Part shown: positions 1-11,112 of the stretch, in pieces
Layout: every line of letters begins with the position of its first letter
Numbering within the stretch: position 1 is the stretch's first letter
NCBI GenBank assembly: GCA_003194525.1
Contig: NBIV01000187.1
Span: 1-64,000, forward strand
DNA: 64,000 nt
Direction of reading: 5' to 3'
From: Gracilariopsis chorda
Taxonomy: Eukaryota > Rhodophyta > Florideophyceae > Gracilariales > Gracilariaceae
Made by a program: the position numbers and the translations under genes
Notes under the pieces: model-generated
Told to the model about the DNA's origin: nothing
Databases searched by the model: none
The model's input: the letters and a program-made list of their open reading frames with translations, nothing else

Positions 1-3000
1 TTTCATGTACCCTTGATAGAATCGTGTTGATCGTGGAATTGAACCTATATCGTTTAACTCGAATGCCAACGGCTTGGTTTGGTACCTTTGGTATGATAGT
101 ACTATGGGCTGGTGGAAGGACACAAATGAGAACTTTTATATAACACTTCGTGGAAACTGAGCTGAGGCAGCTCGTTTCCATTACCCTCTCCCTCCTATCT
201 CTCTTTATCACTTGGTTCCAGCTTGTTCTTAATGCTCTTCGATTCTGGTTGAATGGGAAGCTTCAACGGTTTGTCTTCATTATCGCACAGGCAGTCACCG
301 CTTGATCCGCACTACATACTGCCGTCAAACGAAACAACTTCATTGCTCCTAGTTGACGCTTGCTTGCGTTCTTGAGTATGTGGATAGCCGGGCGGGGTAG
401 AGTGCCGCCTTAAGATACCTTGCGAGTGATCACAACGCATTGCAATCAGAAAGCTCCACATAAAATGTAAGCTCCCGGGCTATGTTGGGAGGATTTTGCG
501 ACAGCCGAAAGTCGCAAGACCCTATGAAGAAACGATAGATTGATCAACTGCTGCGTGTAGAACAAATTGTTCGACAGAATTAGAATTAGTCGCACAACAC
601 TGGCCTTGAGTGTGAAGAGTATCTTCGGCCTCATCGCCTTGAATTGGCTCCGATAAAGTCACTTCTGCGGTTCAGTGAAGTAGCAGGCCACACTGGGTAG
701 GGATTAGATCGAACGCCACGGTACAAGAATACTATTTCTCTCATTCGTGAGCGCTCTCTGGGTCGACTTACAAAGTACCAAAGGTACTAAGTATACAACA
801 TAGGGTCTGCACTGAATTCCGTTCAACCTTTGAAACCATTTAGAGCGCTTTGTCTCGGCGTAGATGCAATAATATGAACTTTATATTAATTCTCAAGCTT
901 CGTCTGGTAATGAAAAAAGGGAAGGAAACGCACCATTTTGTGCAACTCCACGACAGAGCAGAACAAAACTGTTCCTATCTGAGCATAGAGTGAGTGCAAA
1001 AAAAGGGTGGAATCGTGTCAGCACATGTAGGTGAGAGTTAGGAACTTTTTGCGGCAGAAAGTGGTGGCGAAGAGGATGCGAGACAGTAAAGTAGTTCAAC
1101 TTCACACATGCAAACACGAACCAAAGTTGTAAGCCCAGCTGAGCAAGTGAATCACCGTGTGTCCAACCACGCATTCATATACTCTTCAGAGTTACAAGGA
1201 GGGCAAAGGGTGCTCGGGTGGCCCGTCCCGGCACTCATGATCACGGAGAGAGGTAATCCCATCAATCGTGGCATTCATTCCAGCGATAAACTGCGGTCGA
1301 GTAGGGCCATTTGGTCTAGAAAGCATCTTCTGTCTGTTCTGTTCGCGTTCACAATAATCGCTATTGCGATCAGTGTGTTCCGGTATCACCAGGCGAGCAA
1401 GCTTGGTTTGACAGCGGTGCATACTTTCAATTCTGAAGATATAAAATTGGTCTGACAGACGTATCCTGGATTCGCCTCACCGTGACTGTAGTTATGCTGG
1501 AAGGCTGATAGCGGATCTCAGTGTCGGATACGGATGCAAACCAATGCGCCACAAAACGTCCCTGACCGCATGGGAGCATTATGCCTCGCACGTGCCCAGC
1601 TATAGAGGACGAAAACGGGAGCTTTATGTTGGTCAGAACGAGAAATGCGACAGTATGTCGTGCTAACGCAATGGCGATGGCGCGGACAAAAGAACAGGCA
1701 CAAGGACCTTGGAAAGTCCCCTCCAAGGATATGCCTTCGATCCCTCCTCTTCCACGAGGGATCGGGAGTTTTATATTGCGCGCAAACAGCGTCAAGTGTT
1801 GTCCTGCCACGTGTAGTACAAGCCTACTTGCTTTTTTTTGACTCTTTAACCCCTACAAGCCTGCCTATTCCTACAAGCCGGCAAAAACGCGGCCGCCTTG
1901 AAGCCTGTCACGGTGCCTCCAGCCAAGCCTTTCGTTATTCAATGATATTTGAGGACTGGGCCTCGCGGTCGTCTTTCCTCCGGTCCTTGATGCTTGCGAG
2001 TCAGAAGAACCGATTCGGAGAACTGCATCGGAGACGGCGGAGAAGCGGTTTCCACTACGATCGCCGCGCAAAAGCCTCAAGTAAATAAGCTTCTTCGTGT
2101 CCTTGAAAATCCAGTATAAAGCACACGGGCGCATTTGCGTGGCCATCAACACTTTACCGGACATGTCGATGCCGAAACCGTGCATGCCACAAGAAGGAGC
2201 ACGAATGTTATGCTGATAGGGGTAAACATATTTACAGAATGGACTCTTGAAGTTGTGTTTGACTGAGACAGTGAACTGGACTGTTCCGTTTTCTCTTATA
2301 CTTGTTACACTAGTCATTCCATGCCTGGAAGGTGCAAATGCGGTTACAGGGCGCCATCTATGATCTATGCAGGCTGGGTCAAATTTGCAAGCAGCAGTCT
2401 GGTATGTAGTCTAGAGAATAGATAGTTTGACCGAGTACGACAGTTTTTTGGGTAGCTAATGGAACGTTGAACAACCGGAGCTTGAGAAACAAGATATAGT
2501 TCTAGATCACGACGGCTTTAATCCTAGTTGGATCAGAACCATGGGTCTTAATGGGAGGTGATTGTCATTAGAGACCAAGAACAAACCGGACGGTTCTATC
2601 ACGAAGGTAGAGATTGGTACGATGGATACTTGCTCGAGGAGTGATTCCTCACTATAAAAGCTGTAGAAAAGGAATCGACAAGCAAACAATGAGGATAAGA
2701 CTCTACACCCTCTTCAACTATCATACTTCCTTGTCACTTGTGCCCACCACTACGCTTCGATCATAAGACCTAAATCCTGATTACGTAAGGCCTTGGGCCG
2801 CAACAAAACATTTAAGGAGACTGCCAGGTCTCCTTCTACAATGAGACAAGTGGAGACGTTCTTGTATAGACATTCTACGGTTGCAGTTTGTAATTGTTAT
2901 TTCAAACCGTTACGTCCGTAATCACATAGCGTCCGTTCTTGATGTATTTATGTTACATCTGCATGCTTCGCCGTATGTGTCGAGGAACCCCACTTCGGCA

Positions 3001-3915
3001 TGCTGACATGTACATCACATTCGTTCGTTCAGGATCCTTTAGTGCGGATCCGGAGTACTCGGCATATGACTTGTTCCCACACCATGTTCTTTCAAGGCGC
3101 CTATCGCATCGCTCAGAGTAATCATCAACGTAGCCGCTACCTTCCTCCTTTGATTCAGAGTGACTTAGCACCGGATTATTAGGCAAGTCCGCCTTAAGCC
3201 ACATAGGTTCGTGGAGCCCACGGTACTCGCCAAGGCAGCCGAATGTATCGCGGTAGTAATCCGTTGTTTATTCGTAGTCGTCGTTCTTTCCTTTTCCTCT
3301 CCCTCCTAAAAAGGGCATGCGGTCTACTCTATCTTATACATTTCTAAAAAGAGTGGTTCTGTCCGTACAGGTGACGAAGTTAAGTTCAGCACAGTTCTGT
3401 GCTCAATGCCGTCCCAAACATCCTGACCAGTCTGCACCGGCTGCAGCACAAGCTGCAGTTCTTCTACAAGCAGTTTCGTTTCAGTTTTGTTAGCACTCAT
3501 ATGACTCAGCCAACTTAGTTTGGTACAATTCAAGCACTCCGATTAGCTACCCGTTCTAAATGATACCCAAGTTAGAACCAAGGTATGCTATCCTCGAAAG
3601 TACTTGAGCATATAAGCATGCCACTCTTTTCTCCAGTAAATATAGAAGTCCCGAACCTCTCAGAAGCCCAGTGCTTCCTTCACCCACTCATGCTACAGCC
3701 ATGACGGTAAAAAAGAAACAGGCACCATAACTCTGCTTCTTCTTTTCGTTAGGTCCTGCCTTTATTGTGGGGAACATGAACATGTAGAAGGCCAGAACCA
3801 ACGGTACTAGTTTATTAGATCATTAGTTAGTTGAAATCTGTTAGAAACTCTATGAACTCGACTTCGCCTGGCTTGGTTCACAACCAGGTGGTGATCAGAA
3901 CAGCCACATTGGTAA
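1..3915. other. Outer arm segment with no recognised gene
   Basis: Mirrored at about 22,012-25,926. Several overlapping open frames exist but none matches a family I know. Most lose their frame between the two arms because of one-base indels, which argues against strong coding constraint or for sequence error. Two frames with some protein character are listed separately. About 2,970-3,300 also has a diverged third copy at 26.2-26.55 kb. Confidence 0.5.
1108..1455 (+). CDS. Hypothetical ORF with one membrane segment
   Basis: This is a 115-residue open frame of unknown function. Residues about 74-95 form one hydrophobic helix preceded by basic residues (WSRKHLL...), the layout of a type II membrane anchor or uncleaved signal. 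No catalytic domain follows before the stop. The mirror copy (24,485-24,814, minus strand) keeps the hydrophobic helix, but one-base indels change both ends of the protein. It could be the membrane-anchor part of a larger wall-related enzyme, but nothing downstream supports that. It could equally be a chance ORF. Confidence 0.2.
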   Translation: MQTRTKVVSPAEQVNHRVSNHAFIYSSELQGGQRVLGWPVPALMITERGNPINRGIHSSDKLRSSRAIWSRKHLLSVLFAFTIIAIAISVFRYHQASKLGLTAVHTFNSEDIKLV

Positions 3916-4783
3916 TTAGGAACGAACCATTTGATAGCTGCGGACATAGTAAATCTGCCAGGCATTTGGAAGTTTCTTAGGTCCATACTGGCCTGGCTCA
4001 CCAAACCAGACTGGAAAAACCTCCGAGTCCAGCTGAAGGTATAACGGGATATGGAAATCATCGTTTCGAATTCGACGCACCTCCCTGTCGTTCAAGTACC
4101 AGACCAAGACATCCCGTTTCCACAGCAAGCCAACTTTGATCTTCTCCTGGCTTAGGTCACGGCCGACGTCGATCTTCATAGGGTTTGAACGGACATTCAC
4201 TCCGTTCGGACCAGAGTACACAAGAGTGTTCATATTGAACTTGCGTTTGAACGGCACGCTGGATCTGTCGTAAACATCAGGCGTCTTTCCGCTGGTTGAG
4301 TACTCGAAAACGTCGATCTCAGTATCCTTATGGTTGATGAACCAGAATGCGCAGCTAACCGGGCAGTCCATAAGCTTGCAAGCTATTTCGAAATAACCAT
4401 ACATTCTCTTTTCAGCAGTTCGAATAAAGCCGGTGGAAAAGCGCCTGTTGTTTCCTACGGGACGGCCATGGTTCTCACGGAGGTACTCAGCAGAAGGCCT
4501 CTCCTCGCGGCTTTCCAGCCACAAAGATCCGTCGCGGATGTAGACATTGTTCTTTGAGAAAAAGCTCGGCTCCCGACCAACCCAGAGCGGGTTGTGGCGA
4601 ACCCTTCCGAGAGCCGTACCAGGATTCAAGAGGATAAGCGTTGAACTCATCAGACATGTTTTGGTCTTTTAACCATCTCGTGTTCCTTGGGAGCTCTTGC
4701 TGAAGGTAGTACGGGAGAGGAGTGTTCGGGTCGGTGATAGACGGATCATAAGTAAGCGGGGGCACGTTCATAGGGATCGTCAT
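3916..4783 (-). CDS. GH16 glycoside hydrolase (agarase/porphyranase-like), left-arm copy, one frameshift
   Basis: Members of GH16 cleave or rearrange beta-linked galactans and glucans; red algal members probably remodel wall agar or carrageenan. The 244 residues of the main frame (4,650-3,916) hold most of the beta-jelly-roll fold. Its catalytic motif EIDVFE, with nucleophile E111, D113 and acid/base E116, is intact, as are the GYFEI strand before it and the WFG segment near the C-terminus. The N-terminal part (MTIPMNVPP through SDEFNAYPLESWY) is in another frame from an ATG at 4,783, chosen because a TATAAG lies about 95 bp upstream. One frameshift between about 4,630 and 4,590 separates the parts. 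No clear signal peptide is seen. It is either a recent pseudogene or a gene with a sequence error. Confidence 0.8.
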
Positions 4784-6097
4784 TGCTAGTGTAGAAAGTG
4801 AAACTGTAGGTACAGCTGCGGTATGTGTTGTAATGAGGTTAGGTTGGTACCGAAGAACGAGAGAGGTGCAGTTGCTTCTTATATGCAAATGGTTCATCCT
4901 CTTCCCCACTGCGACGCGTTACTCATCTCTCCAAAAAGCTGTTTCTTGTAGTCTTGATGTAGATGACACGTATGTAGCACCAAGGCAGAATGAGGTGGTA
5001 GTGGTCAAGGATGACATTTACCAGGGGTACTGGTCCTCGCTTGGCTTCCCATTTTGATAGTCCCCTCGTTAGCATCGCAAAACCCATGCAAAAAAAACAA
5101 AATACAGAAACTGTAAAAAGTGATAACGAGGATAATGCCGCCACCTTGTGAATCCATTGGGGACCCGGTGGAAGTGAATAATTGCAACAAGTATGAACAG
5201 TACGTTGCACCATAAAAAGCAACAGTGAACACTAATACCAGCCTATTTCACCTAACACTATGTGTGGTGAAGCGTCCCAACTGTTCCGAGATATCCTATG
5301 ACAAACAAAGAAGTTGGGGAGGTAGATGAGATTGGAGTACGAAGAAGGGTATACAAAGAGATGCATGGAACTTAAGTAATGCTCAACATTACTATATCGG
5401 CATTGGAATATACATCTTTCGTACATATGTTTTCTGAGATCGATACAATTTAGTAGCACACCACAAGTAGCATGATACCATGCTTCTCAAGTCATGGTGA
5501 AAAGTTCTGATGTACACAGGTCTTAGGTAACCTCCTCTCCACATAGTTTTATTCTTGTTTTCTGCTTTCAAGCGGGGATTCGAATCCTCTCTTCTGCATG
5601 CCGTTTCATGATAGGACGATGTTCATGAACAGCGTTGACAAACGCACTCGCCTTGGTGTCAAGGGCGTTCCGTAAAATTTGCCAACATCTTAACGTCATC
5701 CTTCATGTCAGGAAGCACGAAAATACATAGCAGTGACTACACGTTACTGTTTCATGTTACATGGAATTATGAATCGAGAACTTATTCGAAAACAGAAAGC
5801 GATGGCAGTACTCCACTATACGTGAATGGGCGTCAACTTCTCATGCTGCAATGTGGTACAGCTGCTTCTTCGATGACGTTCTCTGCAGAAGTACTGAGTC
5901 TTGTTAGAGTTCATGAGGACGGAGTACAACCACTGCTGCGCGAAAGTAACGAGACGCTGACAATGCATTTTCAATTCGTCCTGTTGTGATTGATCAGGCT
6001 TGAAGCAGAGTGAGACATGTGGAAGAAATATAATAGCACACGAAAAACGGTGACCGAAATTAGGTAGTCTCGTGATCTCGCATAGTTTTGTCCGTAA
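4784..6097. other. Arm segment between GH16 and the piggyBac-type element
   Basis: Mirrored at 19,830-21,143. Apart from the GH16 TATA-like box I recognise nothing. A 94-residue frame at 5,705-5,989 (plus strand) is identical in both arms but has no family I can name. Confidence 0.4.
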
Positions 6098-9000
6098 CTA
6101 ATGTCTATCTGACCAGCGACCTCATATGACTTCAATTTTAATTACTCTAGAACTTTATCAAAACCTTAAAACTTTTCAAAAAACTTTATCGCTTTGATCT
6201 TCTCATTATGTCTTCTACGCCCGGCAGCGACGAACCATGTCGACAAAACATCACCAACAGTCGTAGCTGTCGAATCGAGTACTATTGTCAACAACATTCG
6301 TACACTATGGCCCCGTTTATAGATCTTCGCAGAACTGTTGGAACAACTGTCAACAGCCGTGCTCGTCTGGTTACAAATGACGCTGAATGCAAACGTTATT
6401 ATAGATCTTTATGGAAATTAACAACGGCAAAAGGTTTTGTTTTCAATGTTGAAATTGAAAGATTAACAATCAAAATATCACTTTCCTGACTGCGAAGTTT
6501 GGAATACCAAACAAAGAGAAAGAAGCAACCCTACCTCTGTTCAGTGTCTAAGTAGGTACCGTTGTTGATGAAGCCTTGAATGCTGCAGTAGAACCTATTA
6601 ATGAGTTTGAACTTATTAATACGCAGAAAATTGACCAAGATGCTCTTTTGACAACATCTCAGATGCAAGGTTTGCATCTGTGAAGACGTTTACTAAGCGA
6701 TTATACACCTGTCCAATCAACTGTGATTCATGGTCAATTATGGTACATCTGTACAATGTTGAGTCATCTGACTGGTTTTATGCCAATGCATACATAAAAG
6801 GGGTTGTTACAGCAGAAACTTTATCTCAACGCGTCATGGTATTCCAAAAATGAGCGAATTAGATTTCTTCGTTTGGATGTTTCCTATGCAGCACATGCAG
6901 TTCATAGTGAACAGAACAACTTTTCGGTTAGTAATCAAAGACGTTCGGAGGACTTCAGAAGGAAAACAGCGCAAATTCTTGGAATTCTTATCGTAATGAA
7001 TCGCATTGAGTGTTCTAACAGACGGGATCTTCGGAACCTCGAGCCGTTTTCTAAGTTTGTTCCTCAGCCAAATATTTGTCTTGCGATGTCACGGAACAGA
7101 TTTTAAATGCTTAGAAGTTCAATATGCTTCAGCAGAAATGGTTTGACTGAAGAGCAAGAAACCGCGCGTTGGTCCTTCGTAGCAGAGTTTGTGAAAGCAA
7201 TGAATGACCATCGTTGGTCTTTTTTTCACGCCATCACATGCCTTATGTGTTGGCGAATGAATGTCAGGATGGTACGGATTAGGCGGTAATTGGATTGATA
7301 TCGGGCTTCCACACTATACGGCATTACATAGAAAACTGGAAAATTTTCTTGAAATGAAGGCCGTATGTTGTGCACGAAGTGGCATAATGCTGAACGTTGA
7401 GCTCAATATGGGTGCTAAAATTACCGAACAAGTTTTTGATTCTGATAACGCCCATCGAACTGCAGTCTTACTTTGCTTAGTGCAACCATGGTTTGGATCA
7501 GAAAGGTTCGTATGTGCGAATTCCTTTTTTGAGGCTGTTAGTACCTCGAAAGCATTACCGGAGAAAGGTTTACGGTTTACTGGAGTGGTCAAGAACACGA
7601 CTAGTAAATTTCCTATGAAACATCTCTCCGAAGCTACTCTATCGGGCAGGGGAGATTTTTTACCTATGATATCAAAAGGAAGCAATATCAATAATGATAT
7701 AATGGCTAAAATGTGGATTTACAGAGTATAGAGCAACGCGTGGTGTTCATATCGATGAAGATCCTTCTCATAGGATGTGCCAATGTCACGGCTCAGCAGC
7801 TCTCAGGTTATGAGTTTCCCCCAAAATTGGGTTGAAATCTGGTGGATTATGGATGGGGTTTCACCTGGCAGGTTAGTTCATGAACAGCCTCAACTGGGCA
7901 GGATGCGTGGTACGCGTGTACAGAAGTTGGATCCGATTACGGATATACGCCTTGGGCGAGTGGCACCTGTGGACCGTGACAGTGCGTTCTCCACGTGTAT
8001 GGACCTCCGCAGGTTTGCACTACTTTAGTTAATTATTATATTTAATTACTCTACAATCTACTTAGGTGAAGCTGACCTCGCCATCGTCACCATCAAGCAA
8101 ACTCAACTGAGGTTTGCACCATAGCTAGAGTGTTGGCTCTGGTCGCAACTGCCTTCGTAGGTCACGACTCCATCTGGAGAGTAACCACGCTTGGTCTCAG
8201 TACGACTATCCCCTCAGGACCACCAAGGACTTCTGTGTAAGTACACCGACCGTGGGTCTAACAGTGTGTGTTATTTTACGTATCCTGTTGCAGGACAGAT
8301 CTCCGCCCCAGTATTAGGTTGTTCTTTGGTTATTTCTACTATTCTACCCTTTGGTTCTCGGGTCTGTTGCCACTGTGAGCACGATCCTCGCCCCTTTTCG
8401 TGTTTGGCCTCTTTTCCCTTCGGGACGCTACACTTGCTGTGTACGCTGTCTACACTCGCCATTCGGGTCCTTTTTCTGACCCTATTTCTCTCAGGATTCT
8501 ACGTTTTCACCTCTACGGGTATATCCAGTGTCCACCGACGGATTTACACCCGACACTCGGGTGGAGTAGAGGGCTCGTCCGCTGAGTCTACCCTTCCTAG
8601 GGAGCAAGGACTCGGACGCCTTGAGAGCTACAACCCTCACGGGTTTTGATCCAGACAGAGAAAGAAGATATTTCATATCAACCTCTGACACGCTTAATCC
8701 TGGTTCTTCTATTATTCGAGAAAGGTGGAAACGGGAGAGAAATATTTCTAAGAAAGTGGAATTGGAGATCCCAATTCCCGAAGTGTGTGAAGAGTATTAC
8801 AAAAATTGTTCAACGGCCGATCGCCATAACAGATGCAGACAAGATGATCTGAATCTGGAACAGAGAATTGAAGTGAAATAGTGGTCATTTCGACTGAATT
8901 GCTCTCTTTTAACGATTTGTATTGTTGACGCGTGGAAGTTGAACAAAGCCGCAAATGGAACCAGAAACGTGAAGAGTCCGCACTACGTCAATTGCCAATT

Positions 9001-9849
9001 GGCTGATGAACTAATTGAGAATACATGGGATACCACAGGTCTAATGAATATAGATTAGCAAGAATGTGAAAATTTTCATGAGAAGCCAATGTTTGCAGGC
9101 ACTGGCTTGCGTTTAATACGAACGATTAGACGAAGAAAAACTAAGGATGGTAAAATTACAAAAGCTTTATATCAAGAACGATGCAATTCTTGCAAAGGTA
9201 ATACAAAGTCCAAGTTTTTATGTTCTGGATGCTATATCAGGAAGAAAAAAGGAGTGGTTTTATGTCACACCGGTACTAATAGAGATTGTTTTATGAAATA
9301 AATTGAAGAATGTCACGGTATAATGAAGTTCAGAAGCTGATACAGATGTCAACAACCTTGTCAAATTTCGTTTTTATAGTAACAATCTATGTTTGAATGG
9401 AAAAGTTTATCATAAGTCCATTTTACCTTAAGCCCCCTACTAATTCAATCCGCGTTACTTAGAATTGCTAGATAACTAAACTCTATGAAAAAACCGCCTC
9501 TTTAACAGATGTCACCGTATTCTTTCTGCTGGTCAAATGGGTGGTAAAAACGTTCTATGAGTTTAAATATATTTAGAATTAGTCAAGCTCCCAAAGAAGT
9601 TTAAATAAACTCAGCGAGGTTCGAACTCATGTTTTGTTGCTGGCATGTGACCTGACGACCACTGAGCTGCTGTTATGGCTTAGTGGTCGTCTTCTACAAC
9701 TACTTATAGTTCAAAGACAGCCCCGTTGGCCATTTCAAGTTTAAAATTCGAAATGTGGGGCCATGCGGATCTGATGTCAGTTGTTTTAATTTCGGGTGCC
9801 GGTGTGCTGACCTCATATGAAGTCAGCGCACCGGTCCAGTAGACACTAG
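6098..9849 (+). mobile_element. Decayed piggyBac-type (DDE_Tnp_1_7) transposon, left-arm copy
   Basis: Translated pieces across 6,208-9,301 match a piggyBac-like transposase: GLPHYTALHRK, the LVQPWFGSERFVCANSFF block, a GVVKNTTSKFPMK block, DRHNRCRQDDL, and a C-terminal Cys-rich zinc-binding tail (RCNSCKG..CSGCY) at 9,089-9,301. The usual catalytic Asp of the CADSFF block is Asn here (CANSFF). Several stops and frameshifts split the rest, and a 928-bp insertion lies inside the DDE domain, so it is dead. I place the ends at imperfect inverted repeats of about 35-45 bp, CTA(A/G)TGTCTA followed by a CATATG-centred palindrome. The typical TTAA duplication is not seen, so these ends are less certain than the protein match. 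Confidence 0.75.
7727..8654. mobile_element. 928-bp insertion inside the piggyBac-type transposase, left arm
   Basis: Flanked by an exact 6-bp duplication ACAGAG (7,721-7,726 and 8,655-8,660). Without it and one duplicate, the transposase frame reads on as MWIYRERRYFIST, as expected for the family, so this is an insertion and not part of the gene. No terminal inverted repeats are visible. Part of it resembles 41.39-41.7 kb, including an exact 14-base CGGGTGTAAATCCG, so it belongs to a repeat family. Class is unknown. Confidence 0.75.
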
Positions 9850-9938
9850 GCAGAGGTGGGTTGCTTGTGTGAGAGCTGGCTAAATGCATCGTTGTCCACG
9901 TTCTTCTGGTGTCTGGCACGACACATCTTTAGCCCAGA

Positions 9939-10124
9939 GTTCTAAGACCTGTCCGCTCCTTTCAGAAGGTTTCTTTTGTCGAAAAGAAAAAACTGCCGAT
10001 CAATTAGATGCATTGAACCCCACTAGCTACGAAAGACGAAACCGTCACAGTTACTCGTGACACTAGTGCTTCATAGGTGTTCTCTCCATAGGAAGCATTA
10101 AAATCGACTATGTATGACAACATG
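9939..10124. other. Central spacer of the palindrome (186 bp)
   Basis: Unpaired sequence between the two arms. I see no gene or known element in it. A spacer this short between 9.9-kb arms would favour hairpin or cruciform formation, so it may mark the inverted-duplication junction. Confidence 0.8.
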
Positions 10125-10160
10125 TCTGGGCTACAGATGTGTCGTGCCAGACACCAGAAG

Positions 10161-10341
10161 TGTGAGAGGTAGAATTAGAGAGAGTTGCATTGTAATTCTC
10201 TCAATTACAATGCAACTCCGAATTGAGATTGCATTCGGTGCTCTCCTTCAATTAGGCTTACAAATAATTAGAAGATAGAGTCTATAAAGGAGCGGCCGGC
10301 GGCGCAGTCTGTGTTCTCTGCCGGCCACGCACTTCGTCTCA
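10161..10341 (+). repeat. 5' LTR of the palindrome Copia
   Basis: Begins TGTGAGAGGTAGAATT and ends ACTTCGTCTCA. Near its start are two 15-base halves (AGTTGCATTGTAATT and its complement) separated by CTCTC, a perfect hairpin that the other LTR also keeps. Confidence 0.92.
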
Positions 10342-11035
10342 TGCTTGCATCGCTCACACATCCCTCGACCGCAACCCCAAAGTATCCCTCTTTCTATCTC
10401 AACCCCCCAAACCCTCCATATCGCCGCTCCAAAGCCTTCTCTCCCAAGACGAACCACCATTCCCTCTTCTCATTCTAACTCCGCAACACACACCTCATTT
10501 TCTGTAACCCCTCCAAAGACCATGGAATTCAATTTCGGACCACAAGCCTACAAGCTCTACTTGTTTGTTACTACTTAGCATTACGACTTCACCCTTTACT
10601 TTGGAAATTCCACCTCCATTTCCAACCTAAAGCCGAACAACTCGCAAGCCGAGTACCGGGACAAGAACCAAGTGGGCACTTAAAGTAGTCTTTAGGATTT
10701 GACAAGTAGGAACGGCTTTCGGCCGTGGGCAGGCTGCGCGCCGCGTTGGTTTTATAGCTTTGTTGATTTAGCAGCGTTCGGAAACTCTCCGAGCACATTG
10801 CTCGCTTGCGCTCGCAATAACGCTCGTAGAACCCCGGGCTGCCACGGCGCCTAGCGTATGTGGAGCCGTAAATGGTTGTGTGTAGGGGACTAAATTGACT
10901 GCAGTGCCAGCAAATGAGGGAAAAGTGCGACACGATGCTTTTTGTAACTGACTGGCAGTGCAGTCATTATGGGAGTGCCAGCCAGTAAGCAGCCAGCTTT
11001 GCCGCTGCTGCTGCTGCTGAGTTTTTTAAGTAGTA

Positions 11036-11112
11036 GGGAGGCGTTGCGCCAAATGGGCGTTTTTCATGCGCAAACGGGGGTTTGCAAAGCGAATTTGTGG
11101 CGCAACGCCTCC
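11036..11112. repeat. Hairpin-forming inverted repeat in the Copia leader
   Basis: GGGAGGCGTTGCGCCA and its exact reverse complement flank about 45 bases, with weaker pairing just inside. It lies in the long leader between the 5' LTR and gag and could be a small nested hairpin element. Confidence 0.6.

Larger units (their letters stand above)
1..9938. repeat. Left arm of a giant inverted repeat (palindrome)
   Basis: Its reverse complement matches 16,021-25,926 plus 10,125-10,160 almost base for base; paired features have coordinates summing to about 25,927. The outer end is cut by the window edge, so the arm is at least 9.94 kb. It carries one GH16 gene and one piggyBac-type transposon. Between about 3.3 and 9.8 kb I found roughly ten differences from the mirror arm, nearly all substitutions. 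In the first 3 kb they are mostly one-base indels. At 9,903-9,907 the arm has a single copy of the 5-bp target (CTTCT) that flanks the Copia element in the other arm, so it preserves the empty site. Confidence 0.97.

Noticed and set aside
5578-5596. GGATTCGAATCC, a T-arm-like sequence (mirror near 20,340)
   Set aside because: It is self-palindromic, no A box lies at a suitable distance on either strand, and no cloverleaf forms.
7727-8654. The 928-bp block in the piggyBac-type transposase as an intron
   Set aside because: No GT-AG choice restores the reading frame, whereas the exact 6-bp duplication does.
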